From Bin87 sp965221295 (GTDB lineage Bacteria > Chloroflexota > Dehalococcoidia > Lucifugimonadales > UBA3495): 64,000 nt of DNA. The notes below the pieces were generated by a model that had not been told where the DNA came from, made no database searches, and saw only the letters and a program-made list of their open reading frames with translations. Location of the stretch: contig OZ244879.1 of the NCBI GenBank assembly GCA_965221295.1, forward strand, positions 2,046,001-2,110,000, written 5' to 3'. Numbering within the stretch: position 1 is the stretch's first letter; each line of letters opens with the position of its first letter. The position numbers and the translations under genes are program-made. This document shows positions 1 to 8,942 of this stretch, piece after piece.

Positions 1-646
1 AGAATCCACCCTCGTCGGCCACCACGGATGCAATGGCGGCGAGTTCGTCGGTGTTGCTGTAAGCGCCGGGCGCGTAGGTGAGACCAGTGGTGAACCCAAA
101 AGCGCCGTCCCGCATCCCCTCCCGCGTCAGTTCCCGCATCCGTGTAAGTTCCGCGTCGGTGGGCAGCCGCGAAGACCATCCCATGGCGGCGACTCGGATC
201 GCCGCATGAGGCACGAAGTGGAACACGTTGCACGCCGAGTTGCCGTCGAACAAAGCCAGGTAGTCGGCTACGCTGCTCCACCGCACGCCATCGGGAGCGG
301 TCCCGTTCACCGCCGCGAGATACACCAGCAAATCCTCCAACGCCCGGGGCGTCGTGGGCGCGTAGGACAGGCCGTCCATGCCCAGTCCTTCGGTGGTTAC
401 GCCCTGACGGACCTTGGCTTCGTGCGCCGGTTCGGTGAGCAATTTCAGGTCGGAGTGGGAGTGCATGTCGATGAATCCGGGGCACACGACATAACGGCTG
501 GCGTCGATGACACGGCCCGCCGCCACGCTGGAGACGTCGCCAGTCATCACTTCCAACGAATCGCCCGTCACGGCCACGCTGCCCCGGAATCCGGCCGAAC
601 CCGTACCGTCGATTATCGTGCCATTGGCCAGCAAGAGATCAACCAT
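1..646 (-). CDS. D-aminoacylase-like amidohydrolase (N-terminal part, runs off the left edge)
   Basis: Reading the minus strand from the ATG at 646 gives an open frame to the window edge, about 215 codons. It begins MVDLLLANGTIIDGTG, the usual start of a metal-dependent amidohydrolase, and the metal-binding motif GFIDMHSHSD follows about 60 residues in. The text after it (KLLTEPAHEAKVRQGVTTEG, later GAFGFTTGLTYAPGAYSNTDEL) matches the N-acyl-D-amino-acid deacylase (D-aminoacylase) branch, whose members remove acyl groups from N-acyl-D-amino acids. A GGAG ribosome-binding site lies about 8 bases upstream of the ATG. The C-terminal half is missing because of the window limit, so the exact substrate class is open; dihydroorotase/hydantoinase-like relatives are the alternative. 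Confidence 0.85.
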   Translation of the reverse strand, partial: MVDLLLANGTIIDGTGSAGFRGSVAVTGDSLEVMTGDVSSVAAGRVIDASRYVVCPGFIDMHSHSDLKLLTEPAHEAKVRQGVTTEGLGMDGLSYAPTTPRALEDLLVYLAAVNGTAPDGVRWSSVADYLALFDGNSACNVFHFVPHAAIRVAAMGWSSRLPTDAELTRMRELTREGMRDGAFGFTTGLTYAPGAYSNTDELAAIASVVADEGGF

Positions 647-1014
647 ATTTTCGCTCCTCTAGGCTTCTCCCCTTGGACAAACCCCGCCATCACGCAAGGG
701 AACCATACACTGCCGCGCCACGGTTGCCCATGCGCACGCGGCCCGTGCCTGCCCATCACTGGAGGCAAGCGCCCGTTAATCCGGTCACTGCATTGCGTCA
801 TCGCCCGATCGGCCTTCCAATGGCGCCGACTTCTGGACGCAGAATTGGGGTCTTTCGGTGGCAACACGAAAGCGTGGCGCCCAGCCGACGCGAAGACCCG
901 CCGCCACAACTCCTACGTAGGTTTGTCGTCGACTCTTTGGGAACGGCGTCTGCCATAGTTTGCCAGATTTCAGATATAATGGCTGGGCAAGCTTCAAATT
1001 GCAGGAGGACCAAA
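647..1014. other. gene-free leader between divergent genes
   Basis: This stretch separates the divergent amidohydrolase and SufT-like genes. Reading frames here on both strands have no recognisable protein character. The only signal I can support is a TATAAT box at 975-980 near its right end. Confidence 0.5.
975..980 (+). promoter_or_regulatory. candidate -10 box for the sufT-like/mrp pair
   Basis: A perfect TATAAT stands 34 bases before the ATG at 1015 and is followed by an AGGAGG ribosome-binding site at 1003-1008. No convincing -35 box is seen at the correct spacing, so the call rests on the hexamer being rare in this GC-rich sequence. Confidence 0.4.
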
Positions 1015-1323
1015 ATGCCGGCTATTGTGAATCGCGACGAGGTGTATGAAGCCCTCCGCACCGTATACGACCCTGAAATTCCGGTCAACGTGGTGGACCT
1101 CGGCCTCATTTATGACGTGCAGGTCAGCGACGCCAACGACGTTTTCGTCCAAATGACGCTGACTTTCCCCGGCTGCGGAATGGGCCCTCACATCGCCCAG
1201 CAGGCCGAATGGGCGGTTCAGGACGTGGAAGGCGTCGAAGAAGTTAACATCGAGTTGACCTTCGATCCGCCATGGTCTCCCGACATGATCAGTGAAGAAG
1301 CTCGAAACATGCTGGGCATCTGA
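1015..1323 (+). CDS. MIP18/SufT-family (DUF59) iron-sulfur assembly factor
   Basis: This 102-residue protein belongs to the DUF59/MIP18 family, which acts in iron-sulfur cluster maturation (SufT) and, in some members, as PaaD-like factors. The family signature DPEIPVNVVDLGLIYDV is near residues 19-35, and the conserved Cys sits in TFPGCGMGP. Its length is that of a stand-alone family member. The ATG at 1015 is chosen because AGGAGG lies seven bases upstream and similarity begins at once; an upstream in-frame extension has no protein character. The gene is 44 bases from an Mrp-type P-loop protein. That pairing is common for iron-sulfur carriers, so the two probably work in one maturation step. 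Confidence 0.9.
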   Translation: MPAIVNRDEVYEALRTVYDPEIPVNVVDLGLIYDVQVSDANDVFVQMTLTFPGCGMGPHIAQQAEWAVQDVEGVEEVNIELTFDPPWSPDMISEEARNMLGI

Positions 1324-1367
1324 CCCGCCCCGCCTGGAATCCCAACGCACTCGGAGAACACCCCAAG

Positions 1368-2189
1368 ATGGCCACTCCTCAGCAGCCCAACGCGCAACAA
1401 AATGCCCGCCTGCAGCAAATCCGACGCCAATGGGAGCAAAAGCGCCAGATCACCGACCGACTGGCATCGGTGCGCACCAAGATCGGAGTCTACAGCGGCA
1501 AGGGAGGCGTGGGCAAAACCACCGTCGCTTGCAACCTCGCAACGACGCTGGCCTCCCAGGGCGAACGCGTCGGCCTGCTGGACGTGGACATCGACTGCCC
1601 CAACGTCACTCGCGTGATGGGCATCCTGGACAAGCCGGACTACCGAGAGGGACAGATCACCCCCGCCGAAGGACACGGCGTAAAAGTGGTTTCCATGGCG
1701 TTCTTTCAGGAAAACGAGGACGAGGCCATAATCTGGCGCGGTCCAATGATCCACAACGCGATTAACCAGTTCCTGCAGGCAACCGATTGGGGTGAACTGG
1801 ACTATCTCATCGTGGACCTTCCTCCTGGCACCTCTGACTCGCCGCTTACGGTGATGCAAACCCTGCCCATGGATGGTTTCATCGTGGTCAGCACGCCGCA
1901 GGACTTGGCCATCGTCGACGCCAGGCGCTGCATCAACATGATCCGCAAGCTGAACCTCAACGTCTTGGGTGTGGTGGAAAACTACTGCGGCGAGATCTTC
2001 GGGCAGGGCGCCGGAAAACAACTGGCTGAAGACATCGACGCTCCTTTCCTCGGCAGCATGTCGTTGAGCCCGTCCTACCGCGATACCAGCCTCCCCACCG
2101 TCCTGGTGGACGCGGCGGTTGGAGCCGAATACGGCGCGGTGGCCAACCAACTCCGAGCCAGCATCAAAGCCCACGGCCTGGAGGCCTAA
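1368..2189 (+). CDS. mrp: Mrp/NBP35-family P-loop ATPase (iron-sulfur carrier type)
   Basis: A 273-residue Mrp/ApbC-family ATPase. The deviant Walker A motif GKGGVGKTT spans residues 44-52, followed by the DVDIDCPN switch region and DLPPGTSDSPLTV typical of Mrp. Family members bind and transfer Fe-S clusters through a C-terminal CxxC between the GVVEN and EIFG motifs. Here that loop is collapsed to GVVENYCGEIFGQGAG with a single Cys, so the usual cluster-ligating pair is absent. It is probably co-transcribed with the SufT-like gene. It converges on the carboxylase gene with only 25 bases between stop codons and no obvious terminator. The N-terminal 38 residues, rich in Gln and Arg, are not conserved. 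Confidence 0.9.
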   Translation: MATPQQPNAQQNARLQQIRRQWEQKRQITDRLASVRTKIGVYSGKGGVGKTTVACNLATTLASQGERVGLLDVDIDCPNVTRVMGILDKPDYREGQITPAEGHGVKVVSMAFFQENEDEAIIWRGPMIHNAINQFLQATDWGELDYLIVDLPPGTSDSPLTVMQTLPMDGFIVVSTPQDLAIVDARRCINMIRKLNLNVLGVVENYCGEIFGQGAGKQLAEDIDAPFLGSMSLSPSYRDTSLPTVLVDAAVGAEYGAVANQLRASIKAHGLEA

Positions 2190-2214
2190 AGCCTGAATCC
2201 TAACGCTTACCGAC

Positions 2215-4101
2215 TCACGACGCTTCGCGCTCCACCGGTTCGGGCAACGCATACGGCGGCCGCGCGCCGCTGGGCAGCGCGCCTCCGCTTCCCGATTCGC
2301 CGACCCATTGGGTCCGCAACAACGCCGATACCTCCTGCTGGATGGCTTCCTGCGCAAAGGGATTCAATTCCCCCATTTGCCGGTACTTCTTCTGGCGCTG
2401 TTTCAATAGTTTGCCGATTGAGCTGCGATTGATTTCGGCAAGGTGTTTATAGACCGAGTACTCCAGGTCCGAGGCGGCTTGGCGTGGGTCGTGGTGAGAG
2501 CCCCCGGCAGGTTCGGGCACTATCTGGTCTATGATGCCCAATTCCTGGCAATCCCGCGCCGTCATCATCAGCGCTTCGGCTGCCTCCCGCGTGAGGTAAC
2601 GTTCCCGCGATGGCCCTCCCACCGTGTGGTGCAGCGAAATCGGCGAGTAGATGGCGTACTGTTGCATCAGAACCCGGTCCGATAGGCTCATGGCCAGCGC
2701 GGCCTCGTTGCCGGCCTCGCCAATGATGACCGACACCAGCGGAATGGGCGCGTTCAGCATCGTCGCCAAGTTGCTGGCAATCGCGTTGCCGATGCCCTGT
2801 TCCTCCGATTCCAGTCGCGGATCCGCGCCTTGGGAGTCGATCAGCGCCAGCAGGGGCAGGTTGAACCGGGCAGCCAGGCTCATGAGCCGCTGCGCCTTCC
2901 TGAGCCCCTCCGGTCGAACGTGGTAACGTCCGCCGTCCTGGTTGCCTGTGTTCGTTCTTTGCTGACCAATCGCCACCACCGGATGCCCCCGCAACGCTCC
3001 CAGCCCGCCGACTATCGAACGGTCGTCTCCGCTGACCCTATCCCCGAATATCTCAAAGAAGTCGTCCAGAATGCGCCGCATGTAGTAGAGCGCTTCCGGC
3101 CGTTCGTCGTTGGTGGCGGCGGCCAGAGATTCCCAGGTCTCGGTATCTTCAACGGTGGGAGCTTGCAGCCTGGAGATGGCGCGACGGCCCAGTTTCAATG
3201 CCTCGGGTTCTACCAACAGCTCCAGCAACTGTAGGAGCCGATCCCGTAGGCTCTCACGGTCCACGACGTTGTCCAGCAGCCCGCGACGCAGGTGGTATTC
3301 CGCAGTGTGGGCGTCCGACGGTAGTTGCCGACCACTGGCCTCCATCATGGTGCGTATGGGCGAAAGCCCCACCACCGATCCGGGTTCTGCGATGATGATG
3401 TCCGCTAAATTCGCGAAGCTTGCGTAAGCTTGCCCGGTGGATGGGTTAGCCAGCACGGCGATGAACGGCGCTCCAGTTTCACGCAGGCGATTGGCCGCGG
3501 TCACCGTCTTCGCCATCTGCATCAGGGACAACACCCCCTCCTGTGTGCGAGCGCCGCCGCCCGTCACTACAGCCACCATGGGCAGGCTCCGGCGCGCCGC
3601 CAGCTCGAACGCCAGGGCAACCTTTTCGCCGACGACGCTGCTCATGCTGCCGCCCATGAACCCGTAATCCAGAACCGTCAAAACCACGCTGCGCCCGCCG
3701 ATTCTGCAAACGCCCGTGACTGCCGCCTCAGTCAACCCAGTCCGATCCTGGTTTTCCGTCAGCTCCTCTTCGTATTCGGTGAGGATCGACTGGCTACGGT
3801 TAGAAAACCCGAGCGGCGCCAACGAACTGACGTAGCGGTTCTGTTCCCGGAAGCTGCGCGGGTCCGCCAACATTTCAATCCGCTGACGGGCCGACAGCGT
3901 GTAGTGAAATCGGCAATAGGGGCAAACCCGATGCTCCAGGTATGCCTTGGAATCGCTGATCGGTTCGTGGCAAAAGAGGCAATGATCGTGCACCACCGAC
4001 AGGTACATCTCTTCGAGCTCGTCGCCGTCGCCGAAAAGATGCACCAAGAAGTTCGATAAATCCCGAACTGGCAAATGCTCATCCCCGTGGGGCCAGCGCA
4101 A
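2215..4101 (-). CDS. accDA: fused acetyl-CoA carboxylase carboxyltransferase beta-alpha (AccD-AccA)
   Basis: One 628-residue chain carries both carboxyltransferase halves of acetyl-CoA carboxylase, which moves CO2 from biotin to acetyl-CoA to make malonyl-CoA for fatty-acid synthesis. The AccD half starts with a four-Cys zinc finger (Cys41, 44, 60, 63 counted from the TTG) and continues through the VTGGGARTQEG crotonase-like core. The AccA half follows from about residue 330, with FFEIFGDR, GGRYHVRPEG and IGEAGNEAALAM. The start is uncertain: the frame opens at a TTG at 4101, but the ATG at 4008 (597 residues) is equally plausible because the zinc finger begins nine residues after it. It is last in a minus-strand operon behind tilS. 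No biotin carboxylase or biotin carrier gene is in the window. Confidence 0.9.
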   Translation of the reverse strand: MRWPHGDEHLPVRDLSNFLVHLFGDGDELEEMYLSVVHDHCLFCHEPISDSKAYLEHRVCPYCRFHYTLSARQRIEMLADPRSFREQNRYVSSLAPLGFSNRSQSILTEYEEELTENQDRTGLTEAAVTGVCRIGGRSVVLTVLDYGFMGGSMSSVVGEKVALAFELAARRSLPMVAVVTGGGARTQEGVLSLMQMAKTVTAANRLRETGAPFIAVLANPSTGQAYASFANLADIIIAEPGSVVGLSPIRTMMEASGRQLPSDAHTAEYHLRRGLLDNVVDRESLRDRLLQLLELLVEPEALKLGRRAISRLQAPTVEDTETWESLAAATNDERPEALYYMRRILDDFFEIFGDRVSGDDRSIVGGLGALRGHPVVAIGQQRTNTGNQDGGRYHVRPEGLRKAQRLMSLAARFNLPLLALIDSQGADPRLESEEQGIGNAIASNLATMLNAPIPLVSVIIGEAGNEAALAMSLSDRVLMQQYAIYSPISLHHTVGGPSRERYLTREAAEALMMTARDCQELGIIDQIVPEPAGGSHHDPRQAASDLEYSVYKHLAEINRSSIGKLLKQRQKKYRQMGELNPFAQEAIQQEVSALLRTQWVGESGSGGALPSGARPPYALPEPVEREAS

Positions 4102-4165
4102 CGGGCATGGGGTCGCGCCAGCGGTAAAGTGGCTGATTTACATCGTCGCGGGCATAGATCCAATT

Positions 4166-5692
4166 TTACACAATTTGAAACGTTAGCCGCACCGCCTCGG
4201 CCTGACCATTTTCGTCCCTTCGCGCCGCCGCCCAGTCCGCTACACGCACTCCAACCAACCAGGCGATTCCAGCCGGTGTTGCCACCAGCGGAACTCGGTC
4301 GCGCCAACCGCTGGATATTCCGGCGTCGTTGAACATGTCCTTCAGCTTGCGACGCCCTGCCATGCCCAGCGGTTGTAGTTGGTCTCCTGGCCGCCGAGAC
4401 CGGGCCGTCGCCCCATCCGCCAGCGCCGCCGGTGACAGGTAGGCCTGCATCGGCTCGCCGGCAGCGAGATCCGCGTTTGCTTCAACCACCACGGTTTCGG
4501 CGGTCACTTCCCAGTTGCCGCGACGCGTTACCCCGGTCGCTATCGGCCCAAAAGGCAACGTGATTCTGAAATCTCCAGGCCAGACCGGAAACGGGCAATC
4601 CTCGGTTCCTCCGACTGGATAGATCGTCAGCCAGTCGCCTCGGACGATGGCCGAGCGCTGGCCCGGCAGCGCCACCATCTTGCCTGACCCGGCCGTCTGT
4701 GCCAGATGGGCCATTCGATTCAGGTGGCTCTCAGCAAGGCGTTTGTCGCTACCCGTAACCGCTTTCCAGGCCCGCCGCAACGCCAGGGACTGCAAAGCCG
4801 GGTGCAACTCCGATAGCTTGTCCCGACGCAGCTTCACGGTTCCATCAGCTGCGGGCGGTTCCGGCGCGATTTCCGGCCATCGTTCCTCGACACACTGTTC
4901 CAGAAAATCCAGCTGAGTGGCGGACGTCCGGGCCAACCGCCCCAAAGCGTCCACAATCTTGGGATTCAACTGGTCGGCCAACGCCGGCATGATGTTCAGC
5001 CGCACCCGATTGCGGGCAAAATCCTGCATGTAGTTGGTGGTGTCATCCCGGTAATCGATGCCTTGCCCGCAACAGTACGCGATGGTGTCGCTCCGCTTTA
5101 CACCGATCAAAGGGCGCCACAGGCGCGGTTTTCCCTGGTTCCCGCCGTATGGCCAGCGGTCGTTTTCGGTCATGCCCCGCAGTCCGTGCGCGCCGCTGCC
5201 CCTGGCGACGTGCAACAACACGGTCTCGGCCAAATCGTCCGCGGTGTGCGCCAATGCAACGAACCTGGCGTCGACCATCTGGGCAACCCGCCCCAGGAAC
5301 TCGTACCGCAGATCCCGTGCCGCCTGCTCGAAAGAACTGATCCGACGCTGGCGCTGGTAGGCGCCCACGTCCACCTCTTCCACCGTCAGTGGGCAGCCCC
5401 GCGCCTCGCAAAAATCCCGAACGAATTGGGCGTCGTCGTATTTTTCCTGCCCTCTGAAATCGTGGATCAGATGGCCGGCATGGACTCGGAAACCGAATCC
5501 CAATTCTTGGCTGGCGTTGAGTTTAGTCACCACATCCAGCAGCGCGCTGGAGTCCGGCCCGCCCGATACCGCGACCACCACCGTGTCTTCCGGCAGCAGC
5601 CCAACGCGTCGGGCGCTGGCCAGGGTCTGGCGCTGCGCCGCCGCATCCGCCTGGAGACTCCGCCGTCTGCCCGCCGCGATTCGTTCCGCCAT
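4166..5692 (-). CDS. tilS: tRNA(Ile)-lysidine synthase TilS
   Basis: A 508-residue protein with the PP-loop signature SGGPDSS at residues 43-49 and the downstream motifs AGHLIHDFRG and ALAHTADDLAETVLLHVARG. TilS uses ATP and lysine to convert C34 of the CAU-anticodon tRNA(Ile) to lysidine, so that it reads AUA. The usual N-terminal adenylation domain, linker helices and C-terminal TilS domains all seem present; the length is slightly above the family norm. The gene lies 10 bases downstream of the histidine phosphatase and 64 bases upstream of accDA, all on the minus strand, so co-transcription is likely. Confidence 0.93.
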   Translation of the reverse strand: MAERIAAGRRRSLQADAAAQRQTLASARRVGLLPEDTVVVAVSGGPDSSALLDVVTKLNASQELGFGFRVHAGHLIHDFRGQEKYDDAQFVRDFCEARGCPLTVEEVDVGAYQRQRRISSFEQAARDLRYEFLGRVAQMVDARFVALAHTADDLAETVLLHVARGSGAHGLRGMTENDRWPYGGNQGKPRLWRPLIGVKRSDTIAYCCGQGIDYRDDTTNYMQDFARNRVRLNIMPALADQLNPKIVDALGRLARTSATQLDFLEQCVEERWPEIAPEPPAADGTVKLRRDKLSELHPALQSLALRRAWKAVTGSDKRLAESHLNRMAHLAQTAGSGKMVALPGQRSAIVRGDWLTIYPVGGTEDCPFPVWPGDFRITLPFGPIATGVTRRGNWEVTAETVVVEANADLAAGEPMQAYLSPAALADGATARSRRPGDQLQPLGMAGRRKLKDMFNDAGISSGWRDRVPLVATPAGIAWLVGVRVADWAAARRDENGQAEAVRLTFQIV

Positions 5693-5702
5693 TCCTACCG
5701 TC

Positions 5703-6329
5703 TCAGTAACCCACCCGGTTGGCGGGGGTCAAGTGATCAACCGCGTTGTACCCGTTCAGCCGGCGACCCCTTGTTCCCGTGGTGATGGTGGTTCGGCTGC
5801 CCAGCGCAAGGTCCATGTGGTTGATGTTGGCCAGCGGCAAATCCAGCACCGCCGCGACGATGCAGCGGATGGTGAAGTTATGGGTTACCGCGATGACCGT
5901 GTCGTCCGCGTCGTGCAGTTGGTCAAATTCCTCAATCGCCGCCATGGCGCGCCGCTGCACGTCGCCCAGCGATTCTCCGTTGGGCATGGTCACGCTGCTG
6001 GCGTCGCGCCGCCAACCCTGGTACAGATCGGGCCAACCGTCGCGCATCTGTTGGATGGTTACGCCTTCCAGCGCCCCCATGTCCATCTCCGTGATGCGCG
6101 GCTCCATGGATATTGGGAGTCCGGTGAAGTTACCAATCTGGTCGGCCACGTCCCGGGCGCGGGTCAGCGGACTGGAATAAACCGCGGCTGGATGCCACGC
6201 CAAGCTCGCGATGCCAAGTTCCCGGGCCTGCCGGCGGCCCAACCCGGTCAGCGTCGAGTCTGTGGAACCTTGCAGCCGACCGGCCGCGTTGATGTCCGTT
6301 TCGCCGTGACGCAGCAGGTGCAGTCTCAT
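5703..6329 (-). CDS. histidine phosphatase family protein (phosphoglycerate mutase-like)
   Basis: A 208-residue protein with the catalytic RHG motif at the extreme N-terminus (MRLHLLRHGETDIN) and a second catalytic His in VIAVTHNFT. It belongs to the cobC/GpmB-like branch of the histidine phosphatase family; the substrate cannot be read from the sequence. The start is set at the ATG at 6329, which overlaps the TGA of the upstream CorC-like gene by one base (TGATG) and indicates translational coupling; a GTG one codon earlier is less likely. The downstream neighbour is tilS. Confidence 0.88.
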   Translation of the reverse strand: MRLHLLRHGETDINAAGRLQGSTDSTLTGLGRRQARELGIASLAWHPAAVYSSPLTRARDVADQIGNFTGLPISMEPRITEMDMGALEGVTIQQMRDGWPDLYQGWRRDASSVTMPNGESLGDVQRRAMAAIEEFDQLHDADDTVIAVTHNFTIRCIVAAVLDLPLANINHMDLALGSRTTITTGTRGRRLNGYNAVDHLTPANRVGY

Positions 6330-7708
6330 CACGCAAATTCTCCGTCGGGTTCCACGGCCCGTTCCAACCGCACCTGGTTGATGCGCGCCCCAACCATGTC
6401 CGTTACCGTGATGTTCCAGCCTGTGATTCGCACCGTGTCCAAAACCGCCGGAATCTCTCCTTCACGTTCGTGCAATATCAGCCCCGCTATGGTCATGTAG
6501 TCTCCTTCGGGCAGGGCGATGCCGGAAGATTCGAGTCGTTCGTTGATTTCGATAATGGTGACCCCGCCATCCATCAGGTAGCCGCCATCGCTCATTTCCG
6601 TGATGCTCGAATAGGCCTCCGCAGACGGAGGGTCGTCGTCCACCAGCGTGCCCACGATGACGCTGGTCAGTTGCTTCAACGTCACCAACCCAGCGATGCC
6701 GCCGTACTCGTTGGTCACCAGCATCATGGACAACCGCTTCTCCTTCATGGCGTCAAACGCGTCCGACACCGACACCGTTTCTGGGATGAAATCAACGGCC
6801 CTCATGCTCTCGGTCACGGAATCGTTGGGGCCAATCTCGCCGCGGCCCTGGGCAATCAGCACTTCCTTGTTGGACAATACCCCTTCGACCGTTTCCTGGC
6901 TGCCCTCGAAAACCGGAAACCGAGTGTGGCTGTGCTCAGCGTACAGCTGCAGAAACTGCTGCATCGTGGTTCCCTTTTCGATCCAAACGATTTCGGTGCG
7001 CGGGGTCATGATCTCACTCAACCTGCGGTCCCGGAAGTGGAACACGCGGTTCAGACGTTCGGCCTCCTCAGATTCCACAGTTCCCTGTTCCCGAGACAGG
7101 TCGATCATCATGCGGAGTTCGCCTTCGGTGAATGACGTTTGCCAGCCGCTTTGCTCAGTGCGCAGAATCTTGTACAGCAACTTCGGCGCCGCGGTGAAGA
7201 TGTAGATGAACGGCGTGCAAGACCACATCGTCCAACCGACGGGTCGAGCCGAGATCAATGACCAGCGTTCCGAATACGTCGCGGCCAGTGTTTTGGGTGT
7301 AATTTCGCCGAAAATGGAAATTATCACCGTCATTATCAACGAGGTCAGCAGGGCCGCGTAGGCGGAATCCTGCAGGGCTTCGGCGGCCAGCGCCGTGCCG
7401 ATGGCGGTGGCAAAAATCGTGAAGGCGTTCTGACTCAACAGAATGGTGGCGAAGAACTTTTCGTGTTGCGACAGCACCCGGTCCACCGCTCTCGCCGCCG
7501 CATTCCCTTGCTCCACGAGGAAGCGGATACGAATCTTGTTCACCGCTATCAACGCCGACTCGGCGCTGGTGAAAAACACAACGCCAAAGAAACTGACGAT
7601 TAGCAAAGCGATCTGGACGCCCAAGGGTATAACGAAGTCGCCGCCAGTCCCGCCCATTTGCAGCAATATGAGGCGCCAGGATAAACCATCGGGCGCAATG
7701 TCCATCAT
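6329..7708 (-). CDS. HlyC/CorC (CNNM)-family membrane protein with CBS domains
   Basis: A 459-residue protein with the classic order: N-terminal DUF21/CNNM membrane domain (about residues 25-200, with hydrophobic segments near 30-50, 90-110, 120-140 and 160-180), a CBS pair (about 215-340, including IMTPRTEIVWI and SMMLVTNEYGGIAGLVT) and a C-terminal CorC_HlyC domain (about 365-445). Relatives are magnesium/cobalt transporters or efflux regulators. The start at 7708 has GGAGG about 12 bases upstream. It is first in the operon that continues with the phosphatase, tilS and accDA. Orthologues are often named hemolysins, but haemolytic activity should not be assumed. Confidence 0.9.
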   Translation of the reverse strand: MMDIAPDGLSWRLILLQMGGTGGDFVIPLGVQIALLIVSFFGVVFFTSAESALIAVNKIRIRFLVEQGNAAARAVDRVLSQHEKFFATILLSQNAFTIFATAIGTALAAEALQDSAYAALLTSLIMTVIISIFGEITPKTLAATYSERWSLISARPVGWTMWSCTPFIYIFTAAPKLLYKILRTEQSGWQTSFTEGELRMMIDLSREQGTVESEEAERLNRVFHFRDRRLSEIMTPRTEIVWIEKGTTMQQFLQLYAEHSHTRFPVFEGSQETVEGVLSNKEVLIAQGRGEIGPNDSVTESMRAVDFIPETVSVSDAFDAMKEKRLSMMLVTNEYGGIAGLVTLKQLTSVIVGTLVDDDPPSAEAYSSITEMSDGGYLMDGGVTIIEINERLESSGIALPEGDYMTIAGLILHEREGEIPAVLDTVRITGWNITVTDMVGARINQVRLERAVEPDGEFA

Positions 7709-7825
7709 CGGGGCTCTCTACCTCCTTGCGTTGGCATCGGTTCCGCCGGCGCTCAACCGGCATATGCCGATTTTCATTATCTGCTAGCAGGATAGCACGG
7801 CTACCGCCCGGCGCAAAATCGCCCC

Positions 7826-7834
7826 TGATATAAT
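7826..7834 (+). promoter_or_regulatory. extended -10 promoter upstream of tsaD
   Basis: The string TGATATAAT is a perfect TATAAT preceded by the TGn extension. It stands 32 bases before the tsaD ATG. Extended -10 promoters need no strong -35 box, and none is seen. Confidence 0.5.
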
Positions 7835-7865
7835 CAATTGACCCCGCGCTGTTTTCAATCAGCCC

Positions 7866-8942
7866 ATGCTCATTCTAGGCATCGAAACATCTTGCGACGA
7901 AACCGCCGTCGGCATTGTGGAGGACGGACGTGTCCTGCGCGCCAACGCCATCGCCTCGCAGGCCGCCTTGCACGCCGCCCATGGGGGCGTGGTGCCCGAA
8001 CTAGCTTCCCGGCAGCATATCCGCGACATGCAACCCACCCTCGCCCGGGCGCTTAGCGACGCCGGCGTGGCGCTGGAGCAATTCGACGCCATCGCGGTGA
8101 CCCACGGGCCTGGCCTGGCCGGAGCCCTCATCAGCGGGGTCAACACCGCAAAATCCCTGTCTCTGGCCCTGGACTTGCCGCTGCTGGGCGTAAACCACCT
8201 GGAAGGCCACATCTACGCCGCCTGGCTCGAAGCGGCCGACCTGGCGCCTTCTGAAGAACCTGGTTTCCCACTCGCCTGCCTGGTGGCTTCCGGCGGACAC
8301 ACCGACCTTGCGCTCATGGAAGGCCACGGCGAATACCAGCTGATCGGACGCACCCGCGATGACGCGGCCGGAGAAGCCTTCGACAAGGCCGCCCGAATCC
8401 TGGGCCTCGGATTTCCCGGCGGCCCGGAGATTCAAAGAGCCGCCGAATCCCTAGCCGACCTGCCGCAAGTGGCGGACGACCCCGACGCGTCGTTGGACTT
8501 GGCCGCCTCTCCGCTGCCCAGAGCCTGGATGCGCAATACCATGGACTTCAGCTTCAGCGGTGTGAAGACGGCAATGCTTCACCGCGCGCAGGACGTCGGA
8601 CTCTACCCGCCTTCTGAATCCCATTCCCCGTTGGCGAACCGCCTGGTGGCGCATCTGGCCGCCCAATTCCAGGAATCGCTGGTTGACGTGCTAGTCGCGA
8701 AGCTGCTGGCGATGGCAGAACGCTACGGCGCCCGCGGCATCGTCCTGGGCGGCGGAGTTACCGCCAACAGCCGCTTGAGGCAGCGCGTCTTGTCGGATTC
8801 TCCCATTCCCGCCATCATCCCCCGGCCCATCTTGTGCACCGACAACGGCGCCATGATCGCCGCCGCCGCTTTCTACCAATTCCAGAGGGGTGAAATAGCT
8901 GGCCTTGGTCTTGACGTTGACCCGTCATTGCCCTTCAGCTGA
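7866..8942 (+). CDS. tsaD: tRNA N6-adenosine threonylcarbamoyltransferase TsaD
   Basis: A 358-residue ASKHA-fold protein of the Kae1/TsaD family, which transfers the threonylcarbamoyl group to A37 of ANN-reading tRNAs. Visible signatures are MLILGIETSCDETAVGI at the start, the metal-binding HLEGH near residue 115, ASGGHTDL, and the C-terminal CTDNGAMIAAAA. Length and motif order are standard. Its last codons overlap the 3' end of the convergent membrane-protein gene by 18 bases. The partners tsaB and tsaE are not in the window. Confidence 0.96.
   Translation: MLILGIETSCDETAVGIVEDGRVLRANAIASQAALHAAHGGVVPELASRQHIRDMQPTLARALSDAGVALEQFDAIAVTHGPGLAGALISGVNTAKSLSLALDLPLLGVNHLEGHIYAAWLEAADLAPSEEPGFPLACLVASGGHTDLALMEGHGEYQLIGRTRDDAAGEAFDKAARILGLGFPGGPEIQRAAESLADLPQVADDPDASLDLAASPLPRAWMRNTMDFSFSGVKTAMLHRAQDVGLYPPSESHSPLANRLVAHLAAQFQESLVDVLVAKLLAMAERYGARGIVLGGGVTANSRLRQRVLSDSPIPAIIPRPILCTDNGAMIAAAAFYQFQRGEIAGLGLDVDPSLPFS

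Noticed and set aside
673..1014. N-terminal extension of the SufT-like protein to 216 residues
   Set aside because: The extra residues have no protein character, and TATAAT and AGGAGG lie between them and the family start at 1015.
1218..2357. Minus-strand frame of about 379 codons opposite mrp
   Set aside because: It covers the well-supported Mrp gene and gives no recognisable protein; it is a shadow frame.
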